DNA of 41,939 bases from Mucilaginibacter flavus (GCF_030409315.1 NZ_JAUFPS010000007.1:1-41939), one strand, 5' to 3'. Counted from the first letter of the stretch, positions 1 through 8,951 are shown. A program made the numbers and translations. Notes: generated from the sequence alone by a model not told the origin.

Positions 1-79
1 TCAAAATCAGGGTTGGAATTAATTGGTTCGTTCATCAAACAAAAGTCCAACTTTTTCGCAACTTGTGTACACACAGTAG

Positions 80-207
80 CCCATGGGAGGGGTGCGGCTG
101 GCACTGCGCGCAAATGCAGGGAGGGGTTTCTACAGGCGATTATTCGCCATGTTAACGAATGGCTTACAAAACCCCTACCTCCTCCTTCCCCAAGGAAGGA
201 ATCGCAC
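80..207 (-). repeat. Dispersed palindromic element, copy A (inverted)
   Basis: Read on the minus strand this is a close match to the elements at 21545-21680 and 32428-32563. All begin GTGCGATTCCTTCCTTGGGG, carry an inner AGGGGTT then AACCCCTCCCTGC, and end in a CCCTCCC-type hairpin. The CCTTCC/GGAAGG mini-hairpin at one end and the GGGGTT/AACCCC inner pairing give a folded, non-coding structure. It holds no gene and lies downstream of the ATP-grasp gene. With the hairpin at 225-253 it accounts for most of the gene-free first 260 bases. Confidence 0.75.
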
Positions 208-224
208 ATTCCCCTCGCTTTTTT

Positions 225-253
225 ATAGCGATGGGTTTTAAACCCATCGCTAT
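225..253. repeat. 14-bp-arm hairpin with ATGGGTTTTAAACCCAT core
   Basis: The arms ATAGCGATGGGTTT and AAACCCATCGCTAT are perfect complements around a single central T. The hairpin sits 8 bases beyond the stop codon of the minus-strand ATP-grasp gene, so it may end or protect that transcript. The same 17-bp core recurs at 21698-21714 with different outer stems that still pair. There is no clear T-run, so it is called a repeat rather than a proven terminator. Confidence 0.6.
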
Positions 254-260
254 GGTGCAG

Positions 261-1322
261 TTATTTTTTCTTTGCCTTCACCGCCTTCTTCACTTTCCCT
301 TCTACCTCAATTGCGTGATCAACAACGCCAACAGACACATCTGCTTTAACAGTTTTCGCTTTAACACTCACCAACGGCGTTTTTGCTGCCGATGTTTTTA
401 CATATTCGCCCCAGGTAAGGTTATCCAGACCATCCTTTTGTTTTTTGGCGCGTTCAATAGCATAATCGGCGGCGGTTTCAACCACCCATTCAAAGTTTTC
501 CTGGCCTACGCTGGTTACTTCTGCGTCGGGCGCCGGGTTGCAAAAGTCAATAGCGTAGGGGATACCATCGCGAATAGCAAACTCAACCGTATTAAAATCA
601 TAACCTAAATATTGATTAAGCTTCAGCACGTATTCCTTAACCTTATCCAGTATTTTTTTTGATGCGGGCGCTTTGCCATGTTCGTAACGCAGGTGGTGCG
701 GGTTGCGTGGTTCGTACTGCATAATGCGTACATGTTTGCCGCCTATACAGTAGCAACGGAAATAGTCGTCAAAAATAACTTCTTCCTGCAGCATCATTAC
801 GTATTGCTTGGTTTTGTTGTATTTATCAAAAAAGTCTTCCTTGCTGTGTAGTTGGTAAACCTCTTTCCAGCCACCACCGTCGAAGGGTTTCATATAAGCC
901 GGGAAGCCAACGTAATTAAAAATGCCATCCCAATCCAGCGGATAGGCCAGGTTACGGAAGGATCTGTCGGTAGTGTCGTCGGGCAATTCTTTTGACGGCA
1001 GGATCACTGTTTTAGGAACCGGTACGCCTAATTTAACCGCTAATGCATTGTTAAAGAATTTTTCGTCGGCACTCCACCAAAAGGGATTATTAATTACCGC
1101 GGTGCCGCAAATAGCCGCGTTTTTTAATGCCGCGCGATAGAAGGGAACATCCTGCGAAATCCTGTCAACAATCACCGCGTAATCCAGCGGTTCGGCCTGC
1201 ATTACTTTGTCAATACGTACAAACTCGGCAGTGATATTTTTTTCGGCCTTTTTATTTATCCTATCCACAAAAGCCTGCGGAAATGAATTTTCCTGTCCGA
1301 ATAAGATGCCTATTTTTTTCAT
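261..1322 (-). CDS. ATP-grasp domain protein (carboxylate-amine ligase-like)
   Basis: This 353-residue protein reads as an ATP-grasp ligase, a fold that activates a carboxylate as an acyl-phosphate and joins it to an amine or thiol. Visible family features are the MKPFDGGGW segment (ATP-lid region, about residues 143-151), the QEEV turn near 180, and the late acidic and Asn metal site in YAIDFCNPAPDAEV at about 256-269. The substrate cannot be read from the sequence. The last 40 residues are a Lys/Ala/Val-rich tail ending KAVKAKKK, probably disordered and outside the fold. The gene lies downstream of, and in line with, the esterase at 1464-2231, with a 141-base gap that contains a heptamer repeat. 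A second esterase diverges from that pair, which suggests ester or amide metabolite chemistry. Confidence 0.8.
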   Translation of the reverse strand: MKKIGILFGQENSFPQAFVDRINKKAEKNITAEFVRIDKVMQAEPLDYAVIVDRISQDVPFYRAALKNAAICGTAVINNPFWWSADEKFFNNALAVKLGVPVPKTVILPSKELPDDTTDRSFRNLAYPLDWDGIFNYVGFPAYMKPFDGGGWKEVYQLHSKEDFFDKYNKTKQYVMMLQEEVIFDDYFRCYCIGGKHVRIMQYEPRNPHHLRYEHGKAPASKKILDKVKEYVLKLNQYLGYDFNTVEFAIRDGIPYAIDFCNPAPDAEVTSVGQENFEWVVETAADYAIERAKKQKDGLDNLTWGEYVKTSAAKTPLVSVKAKTVKADVSVGVVDHAIEVEGKVKKAVKAKKK

Positions 1323-1424
1323 AGTAGTTTTTCATTTTGCAGTTGCCGGTTGCGTGTTGCGAGGTTAGCGGCTCGCAGTGCCGGTTTCCTGTTATTTTAT
1401 AATGGGTGTAGATGTTGTTTTCTA

Positions 1425-1452
1425 TCTTGACTCTTGATTCTTAATTCTTGAC
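1425..1452. repeat. Tandem heptamer repeat, four units
   Basis: Four consecutive 7-bp units read TCTTGAC, TCTTGAT, TCTTAAT and TCTTGAC. They lie between the esterase and ATP-grasp genes. Two other intergenic regions (12468-12509 and 23523-23585) carry different sequences with the same 7-bp period. Confidence 0.7.
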
Positions 1453-1463
1453 TCTATTTCGCT

Positions 1464-2231
1464 CTATTTAATCGTTGATAAATAATGCGGGAACATTTCC
1501 TTCCAGATAGGCCAGTCGTGATTGGCATTCGGGCGGATATCCAACCAATGATTAATGTTTTTTTGTGCTAAAATGTTTGATAGCTGGATATTATAGTCTT
1601 TGCAGATGTCGTACTCCGATGTGCCCAGGATGATATTCATCTGCCATAGTTCGCTCTTATTATCGCCTGGCAGGTAATCTACAGGGTTATTATAAAAAAT
1701 GTCATCGTTATAAAAACCATCGGCAAACATCTTGATATCAAAGGCACCGCCCATGGTAAATAGGTGTGCCACTTTTTCGGGGTGTTTAAAGGCGAAATTG
1801 GCTGCATGATAGCCTCCGAAACTGCTACCGGCTACGGCAACTTTCCCTACGCCGGTTTCGTGCATGGCCCAGGGCGCAAGTTCATTTAAAAGCATCTTAT
1901 CATACCAGCTGTAATTGCGGGCGCGGTCGGCAGGGTGTATGCCTTTATCGTACCAGGTGCGGTCATCAAGGGTATCGGGGCAGTATATTTTTACCAAACC
2001 TTCGTCGATAAACCATTTTACGCTGTCAATTAATCCAAAATCTTTATTTTGATGGTACCGGCCCTTGGTAATGGGGAAAAGAATAACCGGAAAACCCCTG
2101 TCGCCAAATACCAGCATTTCCAGGTGAACATTCAAATTTGGCGAGTACCAGCGGTGATATTTTTCGGTCAAAATGAGCGGTTTATGTTTACAATGATGTA
2201 AGTTAAGTGGTTTGTTTGAGAAAGACAACAA
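1464..2231 (-). CDS. Alpha/beta-hydrolase, putative esterase
   Basis: This 255-residue protein belongs to the alpha/beta-hydrolase esterase group. The nucleophile elbow is GSSFGG (about residues 136-141), and the late His is in NANHDWPIW near 237, so Ser and His of the triad are visible. No signal peptide is seen, so it is probably cytoplasmic. The first ~20 residues before LTEKYHRWYSPNL look like an extension relative to the family. No other ATG lies between, so the true start may be a TTG a little downstream. It probably forms a transcription unit with the ATP-grasp gene after it, and diverges from another esterase across a 74-base promoter region. Substrate unknown. Confidence 0.78.
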   Translation of the reverse strand: MLSFSNKPLNLHHCKHKPLILTEKYHRWYSPNLNVHLEMLVFGDRGFPVILFPITKGRYHQNKDFGLIDSVKWFIDEGLVKIYCPDTLDDRTWYDKGIHPADRARNYSWYDKMLLNELAPWAMHETGVGKVAVAGSSFGGYHAANFAFKHPEKVAHLFTMGGAFDIKMFADGFYNDDIFYNNPVDYLPGDNKSELWQMNIILGTSEYDICKDYNIQLSNILAQKNINHWLDIRPNANHDWPIWKEMFPHYLSTIK

Positions 2232-2275
2232 ACTGTCAAATTAATACGTAAGCTTAATAAATAGAAAACATAGCG

Positions 2276-2283
2276 TACTTTTG
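2276..2283 (+). promoter_or_regulatory. Bacteroidetes -7 promoter box (TACTTTTG)
   Basis: TACTTTTG matches the Bacteroidetes -7 consensus TAnnTTTG. It lies 22 bases before the ATG at 2306 of the plus-strand esterase. A start of transcription a few bases downstream would leave a short leader. Confidence 0.55.
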
Positions 2284-2305
2284 CGCCCTTTAAAATTAAC
2301 TTAAC

Positions 2306-3121
2306 ATGTATTTGGGCTGGGCTGAAACAGAGATGACTATAACTGAAAAAAATATAACTATAAATTCCGCATCACTTAAAAGGCAGGTGACCTGCACCCT
2401 TTTAATACCGGATGAAGACACACTTGCCGAACCCTTAAGCCTACTACTGCTAAACGACGGACAAGAGCTGGAAAACCTTGCCCTTACTCAAACACTTGAA
2501 TACTTATATAACTACAATAAGATAAAGCCAATAGTAGTAGTTGCCATACACGCCGGAGAAGACCGCCTGCAGGAATACGGCATAGCCGCCAAACCCGATT
2601 TTAAAGCACGCGGTGCAAAGGCCGATATTTATACCCAATTTATCATTAAAGAATTATTGCCTTACATTAAACAGGAAACAGGTTTTACCGAATTTGCAAC
2701 CACTGCCTATGCCGGTTTTTCTTTAGGCGGACTATCCGCTTTTGACATCAGCTGGAACAATGCCAATGTATTTAATAAAGTAGGTGTATTCTCGGGTTCG
2801 TTTTGGTGGAGGAGTAAAGATTTGACCCAAGGCTATACTGATAATGACAGGATAGCCCATACTTTGGTAAGAGGAACAACGGACAAACCTAACGTTAAAT
2901 TCTGGCTGCAAACCGGTACCAAAGATGAAACCAGCGATCGCAACAAAAATGGCATCATCGATGCCATTGACGATACCATAGATTTGATCAAAGAGTTAGA
3001 AACCAAAGGATACACCCGCCCTGCCGATATACAGTATGTTGAAGTAGTGGGCGGCAGCCATAATACCGATACCTGGGGCAAGGCTATGGGAAAGTTTTTA
3101 TGCTGGGCTTTTGGGAGATAG
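2306..3121 (+). CDS. Putative esterase (esterase D-like alpha/beta-hydrolase)
   Basis: This 271-residue protein resembles the putative-esterase family (PF00756). The nucleophile motif is AGFSLGGLSAF at about residues 136-146, followed by VFSGSFWW, typical of these enzymes. The likely acid residue lies around GTKDETSDRN and the His in GGSHNTDTW near 253. There is no signal peptide. An alternative ATG at 2333 (MTITEKN) would remove nine residues; the first ATG is kept because a -7 box lies 22 bases upstream of it. It diverges from the esterase/ATP-grasp pair, so the three genes may act on one metabolite. Confidence 0.8.
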   Translation: MYLGWAETEMTITEKNITINSASLKRQVTCTLLIPDEDTLAEPLSLLLLNDGQELENLALTQTLEYLYNYNKIKPIVVVAIHAGEDRLQEYGIAAKPDFKARGAKADIYTQFIIKELLPYIKQETGFTEFATTAYAGFSLGGLSAFDISWNNANVFNKVGVFSGSFWWRSKDLTQGYTDNDRIAHTLVRGTTDKPNVKFWLQTGTKDETSDRNKNGIIDAIDDTIDLIKELETKGYTRPADIQYVEVVGGSHNTDTWGKAMGKFLCWAFGR

Positions 3122-3197
3122 GCCACCCTTTGGTAATCTAATTGTATAAATCTTTGCGTATAAGTTGACAAAGCTTTAATTTGTCATATATTAACGT

Positions 3198-3205
3198 TAC
3201 CTTTG
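3198..3205 (+). promoter_or_regulatory. -7 promoter box (TACCTTTG) for typA
   Basis: TACCTTTG fits TAnnTTTG and lies 24 bases before the typA ATG, leaving a leader of about 20 bases. Confidence 0.6.
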
Positions 3206-3229
3206 CGCAAAATTTAGAGGCGCATTTTC

Positions 3230-5041
3230 ATGCAAAAAATAAGAAACATAGCGATCATCGCTCACGTTGACCACGGTAAGACTACTTTGGTTGATAAAAT
3301 ATTACATGCTTGTTCTATTTTCAGGGACAACGAATCAACCGGTGAATTAATACTGGATAACAACGATCTGGAACGTGAACGTGGTATTACCATCGTTTCA
3401 AAAAACGTTTCGGTTAGGTATAAGGATGTTAAGATCAACATTATTGATACCCCTGGTCACGCCGATTTTGGCGGTGAGGTTGAGCGTGTATTGAAAATGG
3501 CCGATGGCGTTCTTTTACTTTGCGACGCGTTTGAAGGCGCCATGCCTCAAACCCGCTTTGTAACCCAAAAGGCTTTGGCTTTAGGCTTAAAACCAATTGT
3601 GGTTGTAAACAAGGTAGATAAAGAAAACTGTCGCCCTGAAGAAGTTTACGAACAAATTTTTGAATTATTCTTCAACCTTGAAGCTACCGAAGAGCAACTG
3701 GATTTCCCGGTTATCTACGGTTCATCAAAACAAGGTTGGATGAGCACCGACTGGAAAGTACCTACAGAAAACATTTTCCCGTTAATGGATGCCATCCTTG
3801 AAAATATCCCTCCTGCACCTATTGCCGAAGGTACCTTACAAATGCAGATCACATCTTTGGATTATTCTTCATTTGTAGGTCGTATCGCTATCGGTCGTGT
3901 TGCACGCGGTACCATCAAAGAAAACCAGCCGGTATCATTGGTAAAACGCGATGGTACTATTCAAAAATCAAGAATTAAAGAATTATATACTTTTGAAGGT
4001 TTAGGTAAAGTACGTGCTACAGAAGTTAGCTCGGGCGATATCTGTGCGGTAGTAGGTATTGAAGGTTTTGACATTGGTGATACCATTGCCGATTTTGAAA
4101 AACCAGAACAATTAGAAGTTATCAAAATTGATGAGCCAACAATGAACATGTTGTTCACCATCAATACTTCTCCTTTCTTTGGTAAAGAAGGTAAATTTGT
4201 TACCTCACGTCACTTACGTGATCGTTTATATAAAGAAATGGAAAAAAACCTGGCGCTTAAGGTTGTTGAAACCGAATCGCCTGATTCATACTTAGTGTAT
4301 GGTCGTGGTATTCTCCATTTATCGGTATTGATTGAAACCATGCGTCGTGAAGGTTACGAATTGCAGGTTGGTCAGCCACAGGTTATCGTTAAAGAAATTG
4401 ACGGTGTTAAATGTGAGCCGGTAGAAACCCTTATTGTTGACGTACCGGGCGATGTTGCCGGTAAGGTAATTGAACTGGTTACCCAACGTAAAGGCGATTT
4501 GTTGATTATGGAGCCTAAAGGCGACTTACAACACTTAGAATTTGATATTCCTGCACGTGGTATCATCGGTTTACGTAACAACGTATTGACCGCTACAGGT
4601 GGCGAGGCTATCATGGCACACCGCTTTAAAGCATACGAGCCATGGAAGGGCCAGATCCCGGGTCGTTTAAATGGTGTATTGGTATCAATGGATACTGGTA
4701 AAACCACTGCTTTCGCAATTGATAAATTACAGGATCGTGGCAGGTTCCACGTTGATCCGGGAACAGACATTTACGAAGGACAGGTATTAGGCGAGCATAT
4801 CCGCGATAACGATTTGGTTATCAACTTAACCAAAGGCAAGCAGTTAACTAACATGCGTGCATCAGGTAGCGATACCAACGTTAGGATTGCACCAGCCATC
4901 AAATTCTCATTAGAAGAGTCAATGGAGTACATCCAGGCTGATGAGTACATTGAGGTAACACCACAAAGCATCCGTTTACGTAAAATCTTCCTTAACGAAA
5001 ACGAAAGAAAGATAAACGCTAAAAAATTTACCAGCCAATAA
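3230..5041 (+). CDS. typA: Ribosome-associated GTPase TypA/BipA
   Basis: This 603-residue translational GTPase has the usual TypA length. The P-loop is AHVDHGKTTL (residues 11-20), the switch region RERGITI follows, then DTPGHADFGGEVERV (G3, about 76-90) and NKVDKENCRP (G4, about 127-136). EF-G-like domains and a TypA C-terminal domain ending near QSIRLRKIFLNENERK complete it. TypA binds the ribosome and supports 50S assembly and growth under stress, notably cold. The gene is monocistronic, with its own promoter box at 3198 and a strong terminator at 5065. Its codon use (many CGT and GGT) looks like that of a highly expressed gene. Confidence 0.98.
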   Translation: MQKIRNIAIIAHVDHGKTTLVDKILHACSIFRDNESTGELILDNNDLERERGITIVSKNVSVRYKDVKINIIDTPGHADFGGEVERVLKMADGVLLLCDAFEGAMPQTRFVTQKALALGLKPIVVVNKVDKENCRPEEVYEQIFELFFNLEATEEQLDFPVIYGSSKQGWMSTDWKVPTENIFPLMDAILENIPPAPIAEGTLQMQITSLDYSSFVGRIAIGRVARGTIKENQPVSLVKRDGTIQKSRIKELYTFEGLGKVRATEVSSGDICAVVGIEGFDIGDTIADFEKPEQLEVIKIDEPTMNMLFTINTSPFFGKEGKFVTSRHLRDRLYKEMEKNLALKVVETESPDSYLVYGRGILHLSVLIETMRREGYELQVGQPQVIVKEIDGVKCEPVETLIVDVPGDVAGKVIELVTQRKGDLLIMEPKGDLQHLEFDIPARGIIGLRNNVLTATGGEAIMAHRFKAYEPWKGQIPGRLNGVLVSMDTGKTTAFAIDKLQDRGRFHVDPGTDIYEGQVLGEHIRDNDLVINLTKGKQLTNMRASGSDTNVRIAPAIKFSLEESMEYIQADEYIEVTPQSIRLRKIFLNENERKINAKKFTSQ

Positions 5042-5064
5042 TAGCTGAGTGGATTTAAAATATG

Positions 5065-5096
5065 AAGCCCTTCGAGTATCTCGGAGGGCTTTTTTA
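5065..5096 (+). terminator. Rho-independent terminator after typA
   Basis: The stem pairs AAGCCCTTCGAG with CTCGGAGGGCTT around a TAT loop, with one G-T pair, and is followed directly by a run of T. It begins 23 bases after the typA stop codon. Confidence 0.9.
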
Positions 5097-5176
5097 TTGT
5101 TGTAAGTTTGGCGAATTATAATGATATTTATAACAGAAAATTAACTTAATTGATTTAATATTTACTAAACCTTATT

Positions 5177-6187
5177 ATGAAGAAAAATTACCTGCTATTG
5201 TTGGTGTTGGGTGGTATAGCTTTTGCATCGTGTACTAAACTAAACGGTCCCGACCCTGATGCGCTGCAATCTATATCATTAAGAGATACCCTTACTTTGT
5301 ACAGCGGCAATGTTGTAAGCCTGGATATACAAGTAAAACCTGCGTCATTTGATACAACTAAGTTTATCTGGGGTTCATCAGATACTTCGGTTATTGCTGT
5401 TACTAACAAAGGAAAGATCACCGCGAAAAATCCGGGTACCTCTATAGTTTCGGTGAGTAATGCTGATAAAACCAAGTCGGTTAGCTGCGCGGTTACTGTT
5501 AAAGATAGTTTGAGCATAGGTTTAATTGCTTATTATCCATTTAATAATAGCGCGATTGATGCAACAGGGCATGGTTATGATGGTATAGGTACCGATTTAA
5601 CAAGCACTGCCGATAGGTTTGGAAAGCCCAATTCCGCATATGGCTTCAACGGTACAAGCAGTTATATTGTGGTGCAGGATAAGCAGGTATTGCGTTTAAA
5701 TAATACAGATTTTACGTTAAATATGTGGATGAACCTTGATGGATATAACAGCTCATCCGGAAGCGCTTTATTGGCAAAAGGTAATGGTCCGTATCAAAAT
5801 GGCTGGAATTGTTCTGTTACCGGTTTAGGCACAACAAATACAGGTATCGGCAATGCTTTTTATAACGTATCTGGCGGCGATGATCCTCACGCCTTTGGCA
5901 ACACTGTGATTGCATTAGGCAAGTGGACCATGGTTACCATCACCTACAACCTGGTGCAACAGGAAATCAGCTTTTACATTAACGGTAAATTTGATCGTTC
6001 GGTGAGTGGTATTCCTACACCAAATCCAAATACGGCGGTTAATCTTATTATAGGTAAAAATAGCTATGTCGACCCATCGGGTTTTACTCCGCCTTATTAT
6101 ATTAAAGGTAAATTAGATGATATTAGGATATATAATCATGCTGCAACGTTTAATGAAATAACAAAATTATATAAGCTGTCTTATTAG
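5177..6187 (+). CDS. Lipoprotein with Ig-like and LamG/concanavalin-like domains
   Basis: The 336-residue product starts with a lipoprotein signal: basic MKKN, a Leu-rich core, and lipobox FASC with the lipid-bearing Cys at residue 19. Residues ~30-108 look like a bacterial Ig-like (BIG2) domain (SDTSVIAVTNKGKITAKNPG). Residues ~115-336 are a LamG/concanavalin-like jelly-roll, beginning GLIAYYPFNNSAIDATGHGY and ending KLDDIRIYNHAATFNEITKL, as in laminin-G-type carbohydrate or adhesion modules. It is probably anchored in the outer membrane. The gene stands alone with a terminator after it; the next gene also encodes a carbohydrate-binding-type lipoprotein. No catalytic domain is seen. Confidence 0.88.
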   Translation: MKKNYLLLLVLGGIAFASCTKLNGPDPDALQSISLRDTLTLYSGNVVSLDIQVKPASFDTTKFIWGSSDTSVIAVTNKGKITAKNPGTSIVSVSNADKTKSVSCAVTVKDSLSIGLIAYYPFNNSAIDATGHGYDGIGTDLTSTADRFGKPNSAYGFNGTSSYIVVQDKQVLRLNNTDFTLNMWMNLDGYNSSSGSALLAKGNGPYQNGWNCSVTGLGTTNTGIGNAFYNVSGGDDPHAFGNTVIALGKWTMVTITYNLVQQEISFYINGKFDRSVSGIPTPNPNTAVNLIIGKNSYVDPSGFTPPYYIKGKLDDIRIYNHAATFNEITKLYKLSY

Positions 6188-6216
6188 GTATGGGATAAAT
6201 AAAGATTTACATATAC

Positions 6217-6252
6217 AAAAAGCCTTCTTGTGGATTCAGGAAGGCTTTTTTT
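6217..6252 (+). terminator. Rho-independent terminator after the LamG lipoprotein
   Basis: AAAAAGCCTTC pairs with GAAGGCTTTTT across a 12-base loop and is followed by T residues. The A-run on the other side makes it potentially bidirectional. Confidence 0.9.
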
Positions 6253-6361
6253 GTATTTTAATATTTTAATACAGAACACGTTGTTATTTATTTATATTTT
6301 AATAACATATATTAAATATAATATATGTATATATGCAATATATAAAAACCTATATAAAAAA

Positions 6362-7342
6362 ATGAAAACCTTAAAGAAAAACGTAACACATGCCGTAGTG
6401 TGCATGCTGATGGTAGGCTCCTTTGCCTCATGCCAAAAAAACAACGACAAAAACCTTGCGCCCGCATTGAAAAATTCGTCGTCGGCAGATTTAAAAGCTA
6501 ATGCTTTGAGTACTTACACCGCTGTAGAGGTAGGTGCAACAACTAAAAAAGGAACAAACACTATTGATTTGTTTGGCAGAAGCACAACCAACACCTTATT
6601 GCACAAAAGCTGGACAAGCGCCGGCGGATGGACTGCCTGGGAAGATCTTGGCGGTAGCATTGTATCTGCACCGGGCGCGACTTCAAGAGCCTCAAACGTG
6701 TTGAACGTTTACGCGCAAGGTTCAAATGGCCATTTAATGCAAATTTATTGGGTTGACGGCCAGGGCTGGTCGCAATGGATTGATTTGGGTATCAGCATTA
6801 CTTCAGCTCCTTCAGCAGCTTCTAAAACAGCTAATGATCTTTCTGTTTTTGCAAAAGGCACCAACAATAACCTGATAGAGCTTACCTGGCTTTCAGGAAG
6901 CGGATGGGGACAGGTAATTGATCACGGTGGTAACATTACTTCGGCACCAGCTGCAATATCAAGAAGCTCAACCACTATCAACGTGTATGCAAAAAGTGCC
7001 AGCAATACCCTTGCTCAAATTTATTATGCAAACGGTGCCTGGTCGGCATGGACTGACTTAGGTGGCAGCATTACATCGGCTCCAACAGCAGTAGGTCGTA
7101 CCGCAAATGACATCAATGTTTATGCAAAAGGCGCGTCTAATCAATTGATGCAAATTTATTGGACATTGAGCGGCAACTGGTCGGCATGGATTGATCTTGG
7201 TGGCAGCATAACTTCTGCACCGGCAGCTGATGCCCGCTCTGCAGATGCTATCAACGTATTTGCATTATCAAATGCTAACTTAATGCAAATTTACTGGACA
7301 ACTACAGGCGCATGGTCACCATGGTTTAATATGGGCCAATAA
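6362..7342 (+). CDS. PLL-like beta-propeller lectin lipoprotein
   Basis: The start at 6362 (MKTLKKNVTHAVV) is chosen over a longer reading from 6230 because it yields a clean lipoprotein signal with lipobox FASC, Cys24, and because the longer version would run into the preceding terminator. The 326-residue product then has six consecutive ~45-residue units. The typical unit has the pattern ITSAP, then INVYAKG, LMQIYW, and WSAWxDLGGS. This matches the Photorhabdus PLL-type lectin propellers, where each repeat is a blade and sugars bind between blades. The first unit is diverged. It is probably a surface glycan-binding protein. The near-identical units could be prone to recombination. No catalytic domain is present. 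Confidence 0.85.
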   Translation: MKTLKKNVTHAVVCMLMVGSFASCQKNNDKNLAPALKNSSSADLKANALSTYTAVEVGATTKKGTNTIDLFGRSTTNTLLHKSWTSAGGWTAWEDLGGSIVSAPGATSRASNVLNVYAQGSNGHLMQIYWVDGQGWSQWIDLGISITSAPSAASKTANDLSVFAKGTNNNLIELTWLSGSGWGQVIDHGGNITSAPAAISRSSTTINVYAKSASNTLAQIYYANGAWSAWTDLGGSITSAPTAVGRTANDINVYAKGASNQLMQIYWTLSGNWSAWIDLGGSITSAPAADARSADAINVFALSNANLMQIYWTTTGAWSPWFNMGQ

Positions 7343-7365
7343 GCCAAAGAATATTATTATTAACA

Positions 7366-7402
7366 AAAAAGCAGGGAGATTTAATAGTCTCCCTGCTTTT
7401 TT
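7366..7402. terminator. Bidirectional terminator between convergent genes
   Basis: AAAAAGCAGGGAGA pairs perfectly with TCTCCCTGCTTTTT around an 8-base loop. T-runs exist on both strands, so it can end both the lectin gene and the minus-strand flippase gene. Confidence 0.92.
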
Positions 7403-7429
7403 ATAGAGTGAGGTTTTGTGTAAATAATA

Positions 7430-8905
7430 TTACCTTTTTATCTTGTTGATAAGATTATTGATAATGATATTAATGTCATCGGATAGTTTTAGGAAGTAAA
7501 TAGTAGGAAGATAAATTATAGTTATAAACGCGGTGCGCGCTATAGTATCAATAATAAAGTTTTGAATATGTGGAATTATCCATACCGAAAGATAATATAC
7601 CAGCACACCGGTTACAATGGCCAGCAGGCTTTCAATTTTAAACGGCTGCATTTTAAATTTTATGAGGATGAATAAGTATCTGAATAAATTAAAAATGAAG
7701 AAAGTAATAGCCGAAGCTATAGCGGCGCCTGTAATACCATAAATAGGTATCAGTATTAAATTGGCTATTACAATTACACCCACCAGCAGTACATTAAATA
7801 AAGAATCGTACTTGAAATATTTTGAAGTTGCCAGGATCACCAGGTTAATACCCGTTGCCGAGTCAATAAAGAAGCCCAGGCTCACAAAAAATATGGTGTA
7901 TTTTCCGTCTTTAAACTCCGGTGGCAGCATCGCGAAGATATTATCCACATTAGCCCAGATCAATATAAATAAAAACAGGGAACTAATGAGCTGGTTTACA
8001 CAACTCTTTTCATAAACCGACCGGATATTGGCCATGTCGTTTTTTTTCCAGGACTCGGCTATAACCGTGTAAGCAATACTATATAATGCCCGCGAAGGGA
8101 GCGAAATAATGATACCAAAATTAAAGGCCCACGAGTAAACCCCGGTATGGTTTAATCCCAGTTTTTTTGAAATTAAAATATTATCAATGTTTTGAATAAT
8201 TAAAGGAGACGCGCCGGTTAGTATAGTAAAAAAGCAAATGCCTACCAGCTTGCGCACCATATCTTTAGTCAAAAACTCCAAGTTGGGTTTAAGCGAAAAT
8301 TGATTGTCTTTAATTAACCGGGCAATGATTAATCCGGTGGGGATAATATTGGCAAGAAACCAAAGTATCATAAAGGTATTAAAGCTTACCAGCTTAAAAT
8401 AAACAAGCAAAACGGTAATCAATACAAAAATCCTTTTAGTAAATTCCCTTAGTATAAGCCCGGTAGTCATGTTGTAAAGCATGCGGGCATATAAATCAAA
8501 TACGTTAAAAAACAGGGTGAAAATGGTAAGCGGTACCAGGTACCAGTAATATTGTTCAAAAAGGATGCTTTTTTGATTGCGGCCAACCAGTTCATCTTTG
8601 TATACGTAAGCTATTGTTATAAATAATATACTGCCCACTGCCGATATAGCGCACGATAAAAACAAGTAACCATTGTGCTTATTTTCTTCGTTCCTGAAAT
8701 AAGGGAAATACCTTGCTGTGCCGTTAAAGCCCATGATAGAAAACTGGGCAAACATGAGCGATAAAGAGCCTAATAACGAAATAAGGCCAATTCCCTCGGC
8801 CGATAATGAATGGGGTTGAATAATGCTTACTGTTAAAAAACCAATTAATATACCAAGGTAGGAGTAGATAGAACCTTTAATGGTTTGCTGTTTTATTATG
8901 CCCAT
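7430..8905 (-). CDS. Wzx-type polysaccharide flippase (MOP superfamily)
   Basis: This 491-residue protein is hydrophobic throughout, with about 12-14 membrane segments. It starts MGIIKQQTIKGSIYSYLGIL, the usual opening of Bacteroidetes oligosaccharide flippases. The ~TGASPLIIQNIDNILISKKLG segment, about mid-protein, resembles the second half-repeat of MOP transporters. It would move lipid-linked oligosaccharide across the inner membrane. It diverges from the glycosyltransferase/methyltransferase operon at 8960, which is the expected source of its substrate. A TATATTTG box on the minus strand at 8964-8971, inside the start of the divergent gene, may be its promoter. Confidence 0.88.
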   Translation of the reverse strand: MGIIKQQTIKGSIYSYLGILIGFLTVSIIQPHSLSAEGIGLISLLGSLSLMFAQFSIMGFNGTARYFPYFRNEENKHNGYLFLSCAISAVGSILFITIAYVYKDELVGRNQKSILFEQYYWYLVPLTIFTLFFNVFDLYARMLYNMTTGLILREFTKRIFVLITVLLVYFKLVSFNTFMILWFLANIIPTGLIIARLIKDNQFSLKPNLEFLTKDMVRKLVGICFFTILTGASPLIIQNIDNILISKKLGLNHTGVYSWAFNFGIIISLPSRALYSIAYTVIAESWKKNDMANIRSVYEKSCVNQLISSLFLFILIWANVDNIFAMLPPEFKDGKYTIFFVSLGFFIDSATGINLVILATSKYFKYDSLFNVLLVGVIVIANLILIPIYGITGAAIASAITFFIFNLFRYLFILIKFKMQPFKIESLLAIVTGVLVYYLSVWIIPHIQNFIIDTIARTAFITIIYLPTIYFLKLSDDINIIINNLINKIKR

Positions 8906-8943
8906 TCAGTTATTTAACCGCTGTGTTGTATGAAGTAAAATGA

Positions 8944-8951
8944 TAATTTTG
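8944..8951 (+). promoter_or_regulatory. -7 promoter box (TAATTTTG) of the glycan operon
   Basis: TAATTTTG fits TAnnTTTG and ends only 8 bases before the ATG at 8960. Transcription starting at the usual distance would give almost no 5' leader. Confidence 0.5.

Noticed and set aside
159..608. 149-residue plus-strand frame at the left edge
   Set aside because: It runs antisense to the ATP-grasp gene and through repeat copy A.
4372..4770. Open frame opposite typA
   Set aside because: Antisense shadow of a strongly coding gene, with no domain or start signal.
6230..6361. N-terminal extension of the lectin reading
   Set aside because: It overlaps the terminator at 6217-6252 and would hide the lipoprotein signal that begins at 6362.
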